Shown here piece after piece: positions 33,059 to 41,965 of a stretch of DNA of 64,000 bases. Numbering within the stretch: position 1 is the stretch's first letter; each line of letters starts with the position of its first letter. The translations under genes were made by a program, and so were the position numbers. The notes beneath the pieces are model-generated. The model was not told the DNA's origin. It made no database searches and was given only the letters and a program-made list of their open reading frames with translations. The stretch is from KK5 sp034043675 (GTDB lineage Bacteria; Pseudomonadota; Gammaproteobacteria; Burkholderiales; Burkholderiaceae_C). The stretch is taken from contig NZ_JAXCLA010000003.1 of assembly GCF_034043675.1 (NCBI RefSeq), positions 759,246 through 823,245 of the forward strand. The letters are read 5' to 3'.

Positions 33059-34444
33059 GTGTCGAACCCGATCCTGTGCCGTACCGCCGTGGCCGCTGCC
33101 ACGCTGCTAGCCCTTGTCGCCAGCCCGCATGCCCAGACCCGCGACCCCGCGCGGCTCGGCAAGGACCTCACCGGCGTCGGCGCCGATCCCGCCGCCAGCA
33201 AGGACGGGGCGATCCCCGCCTTTGCCCCGGCCGATGCGCTGCTGCCCGGTTGGGCACCGGGGAAGAAGCGCGCCGACTTCTTCAAGTACAAGGGCGACAA
33301 GCCGCTGTACGTGATCGACGCCAGCAACGTCGACAAGTACGCGGACCGGCTCTCGCCGGGCCAGGTCCAGATGGTCAAGCAGACCAAGGACTACAAGATG
33401 GAGGTCTACCCCTCGCGGCGGAGCTGCGGCAACCCGGATTTCGTCGTCGAAAACACGAAGAAGAACGTCGGCACCGCAACGCTCGGCGCCGACGGCTGGA
33501 GCCTGAAGGAAGCCACCGTCCCCGGCATCCCGTTCCCGATGCCGGCCAACGGCGCGGAGGCGATGTGGAACTACAAGATGAAGTACGCCGGCATCGGCTT
33601 CGAATGGCCGGTGAACTACATCAGCCTGTCGCCGCGCAAGGGCTCCAGCGACTGGATTCAGGCCGGCGCCACGCAGACCTACTATTTCCCCTGGGGCAAG
33701 AAGGGCAGCACGCAGCTCTCCAAGCTGCCGCCGGTGGAGTACTACACCTACTTCGCCTACGCCTCGCCGGTGGCGCTGGCCGGGCAGGCGCTGTCCGTCG
33801 TCAACTACCTCGACAAGATCAGCGATACCTTCTACTACTTCCCCGGACAGCGCCGCGTGCGGCGCATGCCCACCTACGCCTACGACGCCCCGCAGATCGG
33901 CTTCGAAAACCAGTACACGCTGGACGAGCCGCGTATGTTCAACGGCGCGCTGGACCGCTTCGACTGGAAGCTCGTCGGCAAGAAGGAACTGATCGTCGGC
34001 TACAACGCCTTCGGCATGTACGACCCGTCGGCCAAGCTCTCCGACGTGCTGAAGAACGACGCGCCTGCTGCTGAGGCTCGCCGTTATGAGACGCACCGCG
34101 TCTGGGTCGTCGAGGCCACGGTGAAGCAGGGCGTGCGCCACCTGGCGCCCAAGCGCACCTTCTACCTGGACGAGGACAGCTGGTCCATCGTCGTGGCCGA
34201 GGACTACGACGCGCAGGGCAAGCTGTGGAAGCTGCGCGAGAGCTTCGTGATCCCGGTGGCCGAGACCGGCAGCTGCGACAACCCCGCCTTCGTCCAGCAC
34301 AACCTGATCGACGGCCGCTACGTCTTCGACCAGAGCCCGCTGGGCGCCGGCAAGGACATCCGCTGGGTCGTCGACTCCAAGGAAGCGAAGTTCAACGAGA
34401 ACTTCTACACCGCCGAAAACCTCCGCTCCATCAGCGAGCGCTGA
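33059..34444 (+). CDS. DUF1329 envelope protein
   Basis: This 461-residue secreted protein of the DUF1329 family is related to lipoprotein-handling LolA/LolB-like folds. Start is GTG at 33059, with GAGGA nine bases upstream, followed by a signal peptide (MSNPILCRTAVAAATLLALV ... SPHAQ). Longer open frames upstream lack a ribosome site. It is the first gene of a DUF1329-DUF1302-RND-Ycf48 set that recurs in proteobacteria. The cargo is unknown, and a role in moving hydrophobic compounds across the envelope is suggested by the RND partner. Confidence 0.85.
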   Translation: MSNPILCRTAVAAATLLALVASPHAQTRDPARLGKDLTGVGADPAASKDGAIPAFAPADALLPGWAPGKKRADFFKYKGDKPLYVIDASNVDKYADRLSPGQVQMVKQTKDYKMEVYPSRRSCGNPDFVVENTKKNVGTATLGADGWSLKEATVPGIPFPMPANGAEAMWNYKMKYAGIGFEWPVNYISLSPRKGSSDWIQAGATQTYYFPWGKKGSTQLSKLPPVEYYTYFAYASPVALAGQALSVVNYLDKISDTFYYFPGQRRVRRMPTYAYDAPQIGFENQYTLDEPRMFNGALDRFDWKLVGKKELIVGYNAFGMYDPSAKLSDVLKNDAPAAEARRYETHRVWVVEATVKQGVRHLAPKRTFYLDEDSWSIVVAEDYDAQGKLWKLRESFVIPVAETGSCDNPAFVQHNLIDGRYVFDQSPLGAGKDIRWVVDSKEAKFNENFYTAENLRSISER

Positions 34445-34462
34445 TCAGGCAAAGAGCACACC

Positions 34463-36103
34463 ATGAAGCACAAGAACAAGCTCACGCTGGCCGTGCTGGC
34501 CGCACTCGCCGGCTCCGGCGCCCAGGCCTTCACCTTCTCCACCGACAGCATCTCCGGCAGCTTCGACTCCACGCTGTCGCTGGGCATCGCCGTGCGCACG
34601 CGCTCGCCGAGCTGCTCGCTGATCACCCAGGGCGCCAGCGGCCCCGACGCGCCGGCCGGCTGCCTCGCGCCCACCTCGGGCCTGGGCGACCAGGGCGACC
34701 TGAACTACGGCAAGGGCGATCCGTTCGCGCTGCAGCTCAAGGGCAACCACGAGCTGCTGCTGAAGCTGCCGGAGGACTTCACCTTCCTCGGTCGGGTGAA
34801 CTGGGTGCGCGATTTTGCCGCCACCAACACGACCGGCGACATCAGCGCCACCACGCCGCCGACCTTGACCGACGGCCTCAGCCCCGAAGCGCGCGACGAC
34901 CTGCGCTTCAAGGCGCGGCTGCTGGACTTCTGGGTCAGCAAGAAGTTCCAGATCGGCGACCAGACGGCGCGCATCCGCGTCGGCAACCAGGTGGTGAGCT
35001 GGGGCGAGAGCCTGTTCCTGCCGGGCGGCATCAACAGCACCAACGCGCTGGACATCATGCGGCTCTCGCAGCCCGGCACGCAGCTCAAGGAGGCGGTGCT
35101 GCCCGCCCCGATGATCAGCTTCGCCACGGGCCTGGGACACGGCCTGAACGTCGAGGCCTACCTGCAGACCAACTGGAACCGCGGCTACCTGCCGCCCACC
35201 GGCAGCTACTGGTCGCAGGTGAACGGCCTGGGCACCGGCTACGCCAGCTACGGCCTGCAGAGCCGCGATGCGCGCAACGGCGGCCAGTGGGGCGCCTCGC
35301 TGCGCTACCAGCCGGACGGCACGCAGCTGAACCTCGGCTTCTACGCGATGAACTATCACGACAAGCTGCCGCAGCTCACGCTGAACTTCGACGGCACCGG
35401 CGCGCCGGGCCTTGCCTATCCGGAGGACCGCAAGCTCTACGGTGTCAGTGCGAATTTCCCGTTAGGGGACTGGGCCATCGGCACCGAGTTGTCGTACCGG
35501 CCGAAGGACGCCGTGGCGCTGAGCCCGCTGGCCAGCGGCTGCTCCTCGCAGAACGGCAACTGCTGGGTCGACAACAAGCGCCTGCAGTGGCATTTGACCG
35601 GCCTTCTGAGCCTGACCCCCGGTGGCACCGGCTCCGGCCTGCTCGGCCTGCTGAAGGCCGACACCGCCACCCTGCTGGCCGAGGCCGTCGTGATCCGCTA
35701 TCCCGGCATGAAGCAGTGGTACGGCGCCGACCCGATCGCCGCCGGCGGCTGGGGCTGGGGCGCCGAGACCGATCCGACCGCAGCGCCGGTACCGGGCGGC
35801 ACCAAGACCTCCTCGGGCATCAACTTCGACTTCAGCTGGGTCTACGACGGCTCGCTGATCCCGGGCTGGCAGGTGACCCCGGAGATCTACTACTTCCAGG
35901 CGATCTCGGGCCGCACGCCCAACACCTCGGCGCTGTTCATGGAGGGCGCGAAGTCCGCCAACTTCACCGTCACCTTCACGCAGAACCCGGCCCGCTGGAC
36001 CTTCGCGATGAACTACGCGATCTTCCGCGGGGGCAAGTCGGTGTTTGATCAGCCGTACCGTGATCGCGACTTCGTGGGCGCTGTTTTGTCGCGGAACTTC
36101 TAA
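34463..36103 (+). CDS. DUF1302 outer-membrane beta-barrel protein
   Basis: This 546-residue protein has a signal peptide (MKHKNKLTLAVLAALAGSGAQA) and many alternating amphipathic strands, and ends in an aromatic residue (VLSRNF), as outer-membrane barrels do. It matches the DUF1302 family, which is nearly always next to DUF1329. It begins 18 bases after the DUF1329 stop. It probably forms the outer-membrane part of the transport system with the downstream RND protein. The substrate is unknown. Confidence 0.85.
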   Translation: MKHKNKLTLAVLAALAGSGAQAFTFSTDSISGSFDSTLSLGIAVRTRSPSCSLITQGASGPDAPAGCLAPTSGLGDQGDLNYGKGDPFALQLKGNHELLLKLPEDFTFLGRVNWVRDFAATNTTGDISATTPPTLTDGLSPEARDDLRFKARLLDFWVSKKFQIGDQTARIRVGNQVVSWGESLFLPGGINSTNALDIMRLSQPGTQLKEAVLPAPMISFATGLGHGLNVEAYLQTNWNRGYLPPTGSYWSQVNGLGTGYASYGLQSRDARNGGQWGASLRYQPDGTQLNLGFYAMNYHDKLPQLTLNFDGTGAPGLAYPEDRKLYGVSANFPLGDWAIGTELSYRPKDAVALSPLASGCSSQNGNCWVDNKRLQWHLTGLLSLTPGGTGSGLLGLLKADTATLLAEAVVIRYPGMKQWYGADPIAAGGWGWGAETDPTAAPVPGGTKTSSGINFDFSWVYDGSLIPGWQVTPEIYYFQAISGRTPNTSALFMEGAKSANFTVTFTQNPARWTFAMNYAIFRGGKSVFDQPYRDRDFVGAVLSRNF

Positions 36104-36153
36104 GGCCTTCGCAAATGCTCGGGCTGATGTGTGACACGCAGGTCGGCGGGGTA

Positions 36154-36355
36154 CCCCAAAGCTCCGTGTCCCCCGCCCGCTGCGCGGGCTCCTCCTTTAC
36201 CTGCGCTTTGGGGCACCCCACCACCCTGCTTGCCCCGCGAACGACCACGGGTCGTTGGCCTCGGGCTGCGGCTGGGGCCGGCCACGGAAGTAAAGGAGGA
36301 GCCCGCGCAGCGGGCGGGGGACATGAAGTGGGCGGCTCCAGCCGCAGCCCGAGGC
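36154..36355. repeat. Multi-stem inverted-repeat element (REP/BIME- or MITE-like)
   Basis: The 289-base gap between the DUF1302 and RND genes is filled by interlocking inverted repeats. A perfect 34-base pair occupies 36167-36200 and 36290-36323. An 18-base pair lies at 36258-36275 and 36338-36355. A 9-base pair lies at 36154-36162 and 36205-36213. A 7-base hairpin lies at 36240-36246 and 36250-36256. Open frames across it read as Pro/Ala/Arg/Gly-rich nonsense. It resembles dispersed extragenic palindromic elements, but copies elsewhere cannot be checked in this window. It may stop or stabilise mRNA between the two genes. Confidence 0.75.
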
Positions 36356-36392
36356 TCCGCCTGATCGACGCACAGTGCAATCGAGAACTGAT

Positions 36393-38774
36393 ATGAGCAG
36401 TAACAACATCCTGATGCGCGGCCTCGCCGCGCTCGAAGCCTTCTGCTTCGGCCGGCGCGGTCTCGTGCTCGGCGTGCTGCTGGCGCTGACCGCCGTGATG
36501 GGCTGGTTCGCGCTGCAGTTGCGCATGGATGCCGGCTTCGAGAAGCAGATGCCAGTCGGGCACGAGTACGTCCAGACCTTCCAGAAGTACCGTGACGACG
36601 TGCTCGGCGCGAACCGGCTGAACATCGTCGTCAAGGCGCGCAAGGCGGGGGCGACGATCTGGACGCCGGCGGGCCTGAAGCGGCTCTACGAGGTGACGCA
36701 GGCGGTGACCTACCTGCCCAGCGTCGACCGGCTGGGCGTGCAGTCGCTGTGGACACCCAACAGCTTCGTCAACGAGATCACCGAGGAAGGCTTCCGCGCC
36801 GATCCGTTGATCGCCGGTACCGTGATGCCCGAGGCGCTGACGCCGGAGATGATCGCCGGCATCCGCCAGGCGGCCGACCAGGGCGGCTTCGTCGGCACGC
36901 TGGTCTCGCGCGACGAGACCAGCGCGATGATCGTTGCCGAACTGGCCGAGACCGATCGCGACGGCAAGAAGCTCGACTACGTGGCCTACAACCACCTGCT
37001 CGAAGAGAAGATCCGCGCGAAGTTCGAGGATGCGGACTTCGAGATCCAGATCATCGGCTTCGCCAAGCAGATCGGCGACGTGGCCGATGGCGCCGCCTCG
37101 GTGCTGGAGTTCTGCGCGATCGCGATGCTGCTGACGGCGGGCGCCGTCTACTGGTACTGCCGCTCGCTGCGCTTCACCCTGCTGGCGCTGGGTTGCTCGC
37201 TGACCTCGCTGGTCTGGCAGTTCGGCACGCTGCGGCTGCTGGGCTTCGGGCTCGACCCGCTGGCGGTGCTGGTGCCCTTCCTGGTGTTCGCGATCGGCGT
37301 GTCGCACGGCGTGCAGCAGATCAACTTCATCGTGCGCGAGCTTGCGCATGGCAAGACCACGGTGCAGGCCTGCCGCGCCAGCTTCACGGGCTTGCTGATC
37401 CCCGGCATCCTGGCGCTGGTGACGGCCTTCGTCTCCTTCGTCACCTTGCTGCTGATCCCGATCCCGATGGTGCGCGAGCTGGCGATCACGGCCTCGCTGG
37501 GCGTGGCCTACAAGATCGTCACCAACCTCGTGATGCTGCCGGTGGCGGCCTCGTACTTCCGCATGAACGAGGGCTTCGCCACCAAGGCGATGGAGATCAA
37601 CCGGCAGCGCGGCCAGTGGCTGCGGCACGTGGCGCGTGTGGCCGAGCCGCGCAATGCGGCGATCACCCTGGGCGTGGTCGCCGTGGTGTTCGCGGCCGCC
37701 GCCTGGCAGAGCCGCGACCGCGTCGTCGGCACCTTGCAGCCGGGCGCGCCGGAGCTGCGGCCCGAGGCCCGCTTCAACCAGGATGCGGTGTCCATCTCCA
37801 CCAACTACGACACCGGCCTCGACTGGCTGACGGTGGTCTTCGAATCGCCGCCCAACTCCTGCGAGAACGCCGCCATCGGCGCCTGGCAGGACGACTTCGT
37901 CTGGAAGCTGCAGGCGGTGGAGGGCGTGCTCTCGGTGTCCTCGTTCGCGACGCAGCTGCGGCTCTTCAACCAGGGCTACAACGAGGGCAATCCGAAGATG
38001 GGCGTGGTGCCGATCGACCCGGGCAACTATTCGGGCCTGGCCACCGAGATCGGCCGCATCCGCGGGATGATGCGCAAGGACTGCAGCATGACGGCGGTCC
38101 ATCTGTTCCTGACCGACCACAAGGCGACGACGATCCATCGCGTGATCGAGGCGGTGAAGGCCTTCCGCGACGAGCAGCCGCTCGCCGGCTCGACGATCCG
38201 CCTGGCCAGCGGCAACGCCGGCGTGCTGGCCGCGATCAACGACGAGGTCGAGAAGAGCGAGCTGCCGATGATGCTGTACGTCTACGCGGCCATCGTCGTG
38301 CTGGTCTTCGTCGTCTACCGCGACTTCCGCGCGGTGCTGGCCTGCTGCCTGCCGCTGACCGTGGGCACCTTCATCGGCTACTGGTTCATGAAGGAATTGC
38401 AGATCGGCCTGACGGTGGCCACCTTGCCGGTGATGGTGCTGGCCGTGGGCATCGGCGTGGACTACGCCTTCTACATCTACAACCGCCTGCAGGGCCACCT
38501 GGCGCAGGGGCAGCCGGTGGTGAAGGCGATCGAGCACGCGATCCTGGAAGTGGGCACCGCGACGATCTTCACCGCGCTGACCCTGGCCATCGGCGTGGCC
38601 ACCTGGTCCTTCTCTGCGCTGAAGTTCCAGGCCGACATGGGCAAGCTCCTGGCCTTCATGTTCATCGTCAACATGGTGATGGCCATGACGGCGCTGCCCG
38701 CCTTCGCCGTGTGGCTGGAGCGCCTGTTCCCGCGCAGCAAGCCGGCCTATGCGCCGGGCCTGCTGCAGCACTAG
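36393..38774 (+). CDS. RND/MMPL-family transporter
   Basis: This 793-residue inner-membrane protein has about twelve transmembrane helices in two halves, each with a large periplasmic loop: helix 1 at residues 20-42, a cluster at 240-400, and a second set beyond 610. The sequence belongs to the MMPL branch of RND (hydrophobic-lipid exporters). ATG at 36393 gives MSSNNILMRGLAALEAFCFG, and a GTG at 36375 is the alternative. It likely moves a hydrophobic substrate together with the DUF1302 and DUF1329 proteins. Direction and substrate are unknown. Confidence 0.85.
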   Translation: MSSNNILMRGLAALEAFCFGRRGLVLGVLLALTAVMGWFALQLRMDAGFEKQMPVGHEYVQTFQKYRDDVLGANRLNIVVKARKAGATIWTPAGLKRLYEVTQAVTYLPSVDRLGVQSLWTPNSFVNEITEEGFRADPLIAGTVMPEALTPEMIAGIRQAADQGGFVGTLVSRDETSAMIVAELAETDRDGKKLDYVAYNHLLEEKIRAKFEDADFEIQIIGFAKQIGDVADGAASVLEFCAIAMLLTAGAVYWYCRSLRFTLLALGCSLTSLVWQFGTLRLLGFGLDPLAVLVPFLVFAIGVSHGVQQINFIVRELAHGKTTVQACRASFTGLLIPGILALVTAFVSFVTLLLIPIPMVRELAITASLGVAYKIVTNLVMLPVAASYFRMNEGFATKAMEINRQRGQWLRHVARVAEPRNAAITLGVVAVVFAAAAWQSRDRVVGTLQPGAPELRPEARFNQDAVSISTNYDTGLDWLTVVFESPPNSCENAAIGAWQDDFVWKLQAVEGVLSVSSFATQLRLFNQGYNEGNPKMGVVPIDPGNYSGLATEIGRIRGMMRKDCSMTAVHLFLTDHKATTIHRVIEAVKAFRDEQPLAGSTIRLASGNAGVLAAINDEVEKSELPMMLYVYAAIVVLVFVVYRDFRAVLACCLPLTVGTFIGYWFMKELQIGLTVATLPVMVLAVGIGVDYAFYIYNRLQGHLAQGQPVVKAIEHAILEVGTATIFTALTLAIGVATWSFSALKFQADMGKLLAFMFIVNMVMAMTALPAFAVWLERLFPRSKPAYAPGLLQH

Positions 38775-38790
38775 AAGGCGGAGGATCGAA

Positions 38791-39756
38791 ATGACGATGA
38801 TGATGAAACGACTGATGGCGGCGCTGCTGGCGGCCGTGTGTTCGCTGGCCTCGGCCCAGGCGCCCTCGCAACTCGCGATCAAGCCGGCGCTGAAGGTGGG
38901 CTACGCGGCGAGCGCCGCGATCCTCGGCAGCGCGCAGGCCGGCTCGCGGCTGGTGGCGGTGGGCGACCATGGCGTCGTGCTGCTGTCGGACGACCAGGGT
39001 GCGCACTGGCGGCAGGCGCAGACGGTGCCGGTGCGCTCGATGCTCACTGCTGTCTCTTTCGCCGATGCGAAGCGCGGCTGGGCGGTGGGCCACTGGGGCG
39101 TGGTGCTGGCGACAAGCGATGGCGGCGAGAACTGGGCGCTGCAGCGCTCCGACCTGGAGACCGACCGGCCGCTGTTCTCGGTGCAGGCGCTCGATGCGGA
39201 GCATGTGGTGGCCGTGGGCCTGTGGTCGCTGGTGCTGACGAGCAGCGACGCCGGCAAGAACTGGCAGGAGCAGGCGTTGGACGTGCCCGCGGGCGCCAAG
39301 CGGGCCGACCTGAATCTGTTCTCGCTGTTCACCGATGCGCAGGGCCGGCTCTTCGCCGCTGCAGAGCGCGGCATGCTGCTGCGTTCGGACGACCGCGGCC
39401 AGCACTGGACGTATCTCGCCAGCGGCTACAAGGGCTCGTTCTGGACCGGCGCCTCGCCGGCCCCCGGCGTGCTGATCGCCGCCGGCCTGCGCGGCTCCAT
39501 CTACCGCAGCGCCGACGATGGCAAGACCTGGCACCGGATCGAAAGCGGCAGCACCGCCTCGATCACTGCGGCGCTGCTGCTGAAGGACGAGGGCGTTGAA
39601 CTGCTGGGGCTGGATGGACTGCGGCTTCAGAGCCACGACCGCGGCGAGACCTTCACCGCCGCCTCGCGCAAGGACCGCGCGGAACTGACGACCGGCCTCG
39701 CGCTGGCGGACGGGCGCGAGCTGCTGTTTTCGCGCAGCGGCGTCGTTCGCGACTGA
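38791..39756 (+). CDS. Ycf48/BNR-repeat beta-propeller protein
   Basis: This 321-residue secreted protein has a signal peptide (MKRLMAALLAAVCSLASAQA) and repeated Asp-box/BNR-like motifs (LSDDQGAHW, TSSDAGKNW, RSDDRGQHW, RSADDGKTWH). These mark the Ycf48/Hcf136-type propeller. GGAGG precedes the ATG at 38791. Family members in this operon type accompany DUF1302/DUF1329 proteins. In non-photosynthetic bacteria the role is not photosystem assembly but is otherwise unknown. It begins 17 bases after the RND gene. Confidence 0.83.
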   Translation: MTMMMKRLMAALLAAVCSLASAQAPSQLAIKPALKVGYAASAAILGSAQAGSRLVAVGDHGVVLLSDDQGAHWRQAQTVPVRSMLTAVSFADAKRGWAVGHWGVVLATSDGGENWALQRSDLETDRPLFSVQALDAEHVVAVGLWSLVLTSSDAGKNWQEQALDVPAGAKRADLNLFSLFTDAQGRLFAAAERGMLLRSDDRGQHWTYLASGYKGSFWTGASPAPGVLIAAGLRGSIYRSADDGKTWHRIESGSTASITAALLLKDEGVELLGLDGLRLQSHDRGETFTAASRKDRAELTTGLALADGRELLFSRSGVVRD

Positions 39757-39760
39757 GCCG

Positions 39761-40807
39761 ATGACGACCCGCCGCGGGACGGCCTTCTTCCACGACGAGC
39801 GCAGCCTCCAGGACGGTGACGAAGCCGGCGTGCGGCGCCGGCTGCTGGCGCTGATGGCGCAATCCGGCCTGATGCAGCAGCTCGCCCTGCGCGGCGCCGC
39901 ACCGGCCAGCGAGGTCGATTTGCGACGCGTGCATGACGGCGACTACCTCGCCAGCTTCAAGGCCCTGTCCGACCACGGCGGCGGCGAGCTGGGCGACTGC
40001 GCGCCCTTCGGCCCCGGCGGCTACGAGCTGGCGCGCCTGTCCGCCGGGCTGGCGCTGCAGGCGGTGGACGAGGTGCTGTCCGGCCGCAGCCGCAATGCCT
40101 ACGCGCTGACACGCCCCGGCCACCACTGCCTGCCCGAGCTGGCGATGGGCGGCTGCCTGCTGGCCAACATTCCCATCGCCATCGAGGCCGTGCTGGCGAA
40201 GCACGGCCCCCGGCGCGTGGCGGTGGTCGACTGGGATGCCCATCACGGCAACGGCACGCAGGCGGTGTACTACCGGCGCAGCGACGTGCTGACGATCTCG
40301 CTGCACCAGGACCGCGGCTTCCCGGCCGGCTACGGCGGCCTGAGGGACCGCGGCGAAGGGGCGGGGCGCGGCTTCAACCTCAACATCCCCATGCCGCCGG
40401 GCAGCGGGCATGAGGCCTACCTGCACGCGATGGAGCGCATCGTCGCGCCGGCAGTGGAGCGCTTCGAGCCAGCGTTGATCGTCGTCGCCGCCGGCTACGG
40501 CGCCAACGCCGTCGAGCCGCTGGCGCGCATGCTGCTGCATGCCGACAGCTTCCGCGCGATGACTGCGCGGCTCGTCGCGCTGGCCGAGCGGCATTGCGAC
40601 GGCGCGCTGGTGATGGTCCACGAGGGCGGCGCCGCCGAGAGCTGCGTGCCGCAGTGCGCGCATGCGGCGATCGAGGCGCTCAGCGGTGCGATGCTGGCGG
40701 CTGCGATCGACGACCCGCTGCTGGCGCTGATCGACGCACAGCAGCCGGGCGCGCGGCTGGTGGAGTTTCAGAAGTCGTGCATCGAGGCGATGCGCGAAGA
40801 GACCTAG
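39761..40807 (+). CDS. Histone-deacetylase-like protein lacking two catalytic residues
   Basis: This 348-residue protein has the class II deacetylase/acetylpolyamine amidohydrolase fold. RPGHHC (His121, His122) and DWDAHHGNG (zinc ligands Asp159 and His161) are present. The third zinc ligand, an Asp in the usual AGFDA motif, is Gly247 (AAGYGAN, codon GGC). The catalytic Tyr of the EGGY motif is Ala291 (HEGGAAES). Enzyme activity therefore looks lost or altered. The gene starts four bases after the Ycf48 gene. A binding or regulatory role is possible. Confidence 0.82.
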   Translation: MTTRRGTAFFHDERSLQDGDEAGVRRRLLALMAQSGLMQQLALRGAAPASEVDLRRVHDGDYLASFKALSDHGGGELGDCAPFGPGGYELARLSAGLALQAVDEVLSGRSRNAYALTRPGHHCLPELAMGGCLLANIPIAIEAVLAKHGPRRVAVVDWDAHHGNGTQAVYYRRSDVLTISLHQDRGFPAGYGGLRDRGEGAGRGFNLNIPMPPGSGHEAYLHAMERIVAPAVERFEPALIVVAAGYGANAVEPLARMLLHADSFRAMTARLVALAERHCDGALVMVHEGGAAESCVPQCAHAAIEALSGAMLAAAIDDPLLALIDAQQPGARLVEFQKSCIEAMREET

Positions 40808-40822
40808 ATCGCAAACACGTTC

Positions 40823-41959
40823 TCATAGCCCGAACCACCTCGCCCGGCGGCTGGCGCCGAAGTGCAGCTTGTCCTGCCGCAGTTCCACGCTGGGCTCGTG
40901 GTAGGTCCCGGTCGGCTTCGGGCCCGAAAAGAAGTCCACCTCGACGCGCCCGATGCGCCCCGCGCCGAACTCGATGTAGCAGGTGCCCCGGCCGCCGTAC
41001 AGCTGCCCTTCGCCCGCGCCGCGGATCTGCGCGATGAGGGCGCTGGCCACCGCGCCCGCTGCGCCTTCGGCGAACACGCCGGCCTTGGGCGTGCCGGTGT
41101 TGGCGATGTCGCCGATGGCGTAGACGCCGGGGAAGCGGGTCTGCAGCGTGCGCGGGTCCACCGTCACCCAGCCGTTCTCCGTCAGCCCGGCGGCCTCCAC
41201 GACGGCCGGCGCACGGTGCCGGGGCACGCCCAGGAAGAGGTCGTAGGCGATCTCGCTGCCGTCGTCCAGCGTTGCCACGCGGCGGGCCGCGTCTACGCGG
41301 GCGATGCGGCAGTTGGGTCGGAAGCGGATGCCGCGCTCCTCGAACGCCGCCAGCAGCGCGCGCGAGGTCTCGGGGGAGGGCGGCACCGGGCTGGACAGCG
41401 GCAGCACCAGGCTGATCTCGCAGTCGTCGCGCACGCCGGCGCGGCTCAGGTAGTCGTGCAGCATCAGCGCGCATTCGCTGGGCGCGGGCGGGCACTTGTA
41501 GGGCGCGCCGCAGACGCCCACCAGTGCATGGCCGCGCCTGAACGTGGACAGCACCTCGCGCAGGCGGGCGGCGCCGGGCACGGAGTAGAACTCGTGCTCG
41601 TCCGCCAGGCCCGGCGTGGCGGCGATGTCGTAGTCGGCGCCCATCGCGACGACGAGAAAATCGGCCTCATGCACGCCGGCATCGGTCGTCACGCGGCGCG
41701 TCACCGGGTCGATGGCGGTGACGGTCTCGCGCAGCAGGCGCACGCCGGGCTTGGCGAAGTGGGCGTAGGGCAGGCGCACGGCGGGCAGCTCGGCGTGGCC
41801 GAACATCAGGTCCAGCTTGGAGAAGCCGAAGATGAAGGCGTCGGCCTTGTCGATGAGCGTCACCTGCACGGCGTCGCCCAGGGCCTCCGAGAGTTGCGTG
41901 CTCAGTTCCAGGCCGGCAAAGCCGGCGCCCAGGATGGTGATGCGGGTGGTGGCGCTCAT
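40823..41959 (-). CDS. FAD-dependent oxidoreductase of the sulfide:quinone reductase type
   Basis: This 378-residue flavoprotein has an N-terminal dinucleotide-binding motif (LGAGFAGLELS) and a second FAD motif ending VYAIGDIANTGTPKAG. The cysteine region CGAPYKCPPAPSEC (Cys150, Cys156, Cys163) recalls the sulfide:quinone reductase and flavocytochrome c sulfide dehydrogenase group. True SQR activity is not certain. It lies seven bases downstream of a 1-Cys peroxiredoxin gene and shares its strand. No signal peptide is obvious. Confidence 0.75.
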   Translation of the reverse strand: MSATTRITILGAGFAGLELSTQLSEALGDAVQVTLIDKADAFIFGFSKLDLMFGHAELPAVRLPYAHFAKPGVRLLRETVTAIDPVTRRVTTDAGVHEADFLVVAMGADYDIAATPGLADEHEFYSVPGAARLREVLSTFRRGHALVGVCGAPYKCPPAPSECALMLHDYLSRAGVRDDCEISLVLPLSSPVPPSPETSRALLAAFEERGIRFRPNCRIARVDAARRVATLDDGSEIAYDLFLGVPRHRAPAVVEAAGLTENGWVTVDPRTLQTRFPGVYAIGDIANTGTPKAGVFAEGAAGAVASALIAQIRGAGEGQLYGGRGTCYIEFGAGRIGRVEVDFFSGPKPTGTYHEPSVELRQDKLHFGASRRARWFGL

Positions 41960-41965
41960 CGCGGT

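Noticed and set aside
36104..36392. Short open frames in the inverted-repeat region
   Set aside because: They consist of translated palindromic repeats (SPARCAGSSFT-like runs) and have no coding support.
35976..38882. A 968-codon open frame on the - strand opposite the DUF1302 and RND genes
   Set aside because: It is a GC-driven shadow of the real + strand genes. It reads as His/Arg/Gln-rich low-complexity sequence and has no domain or ribosome site.
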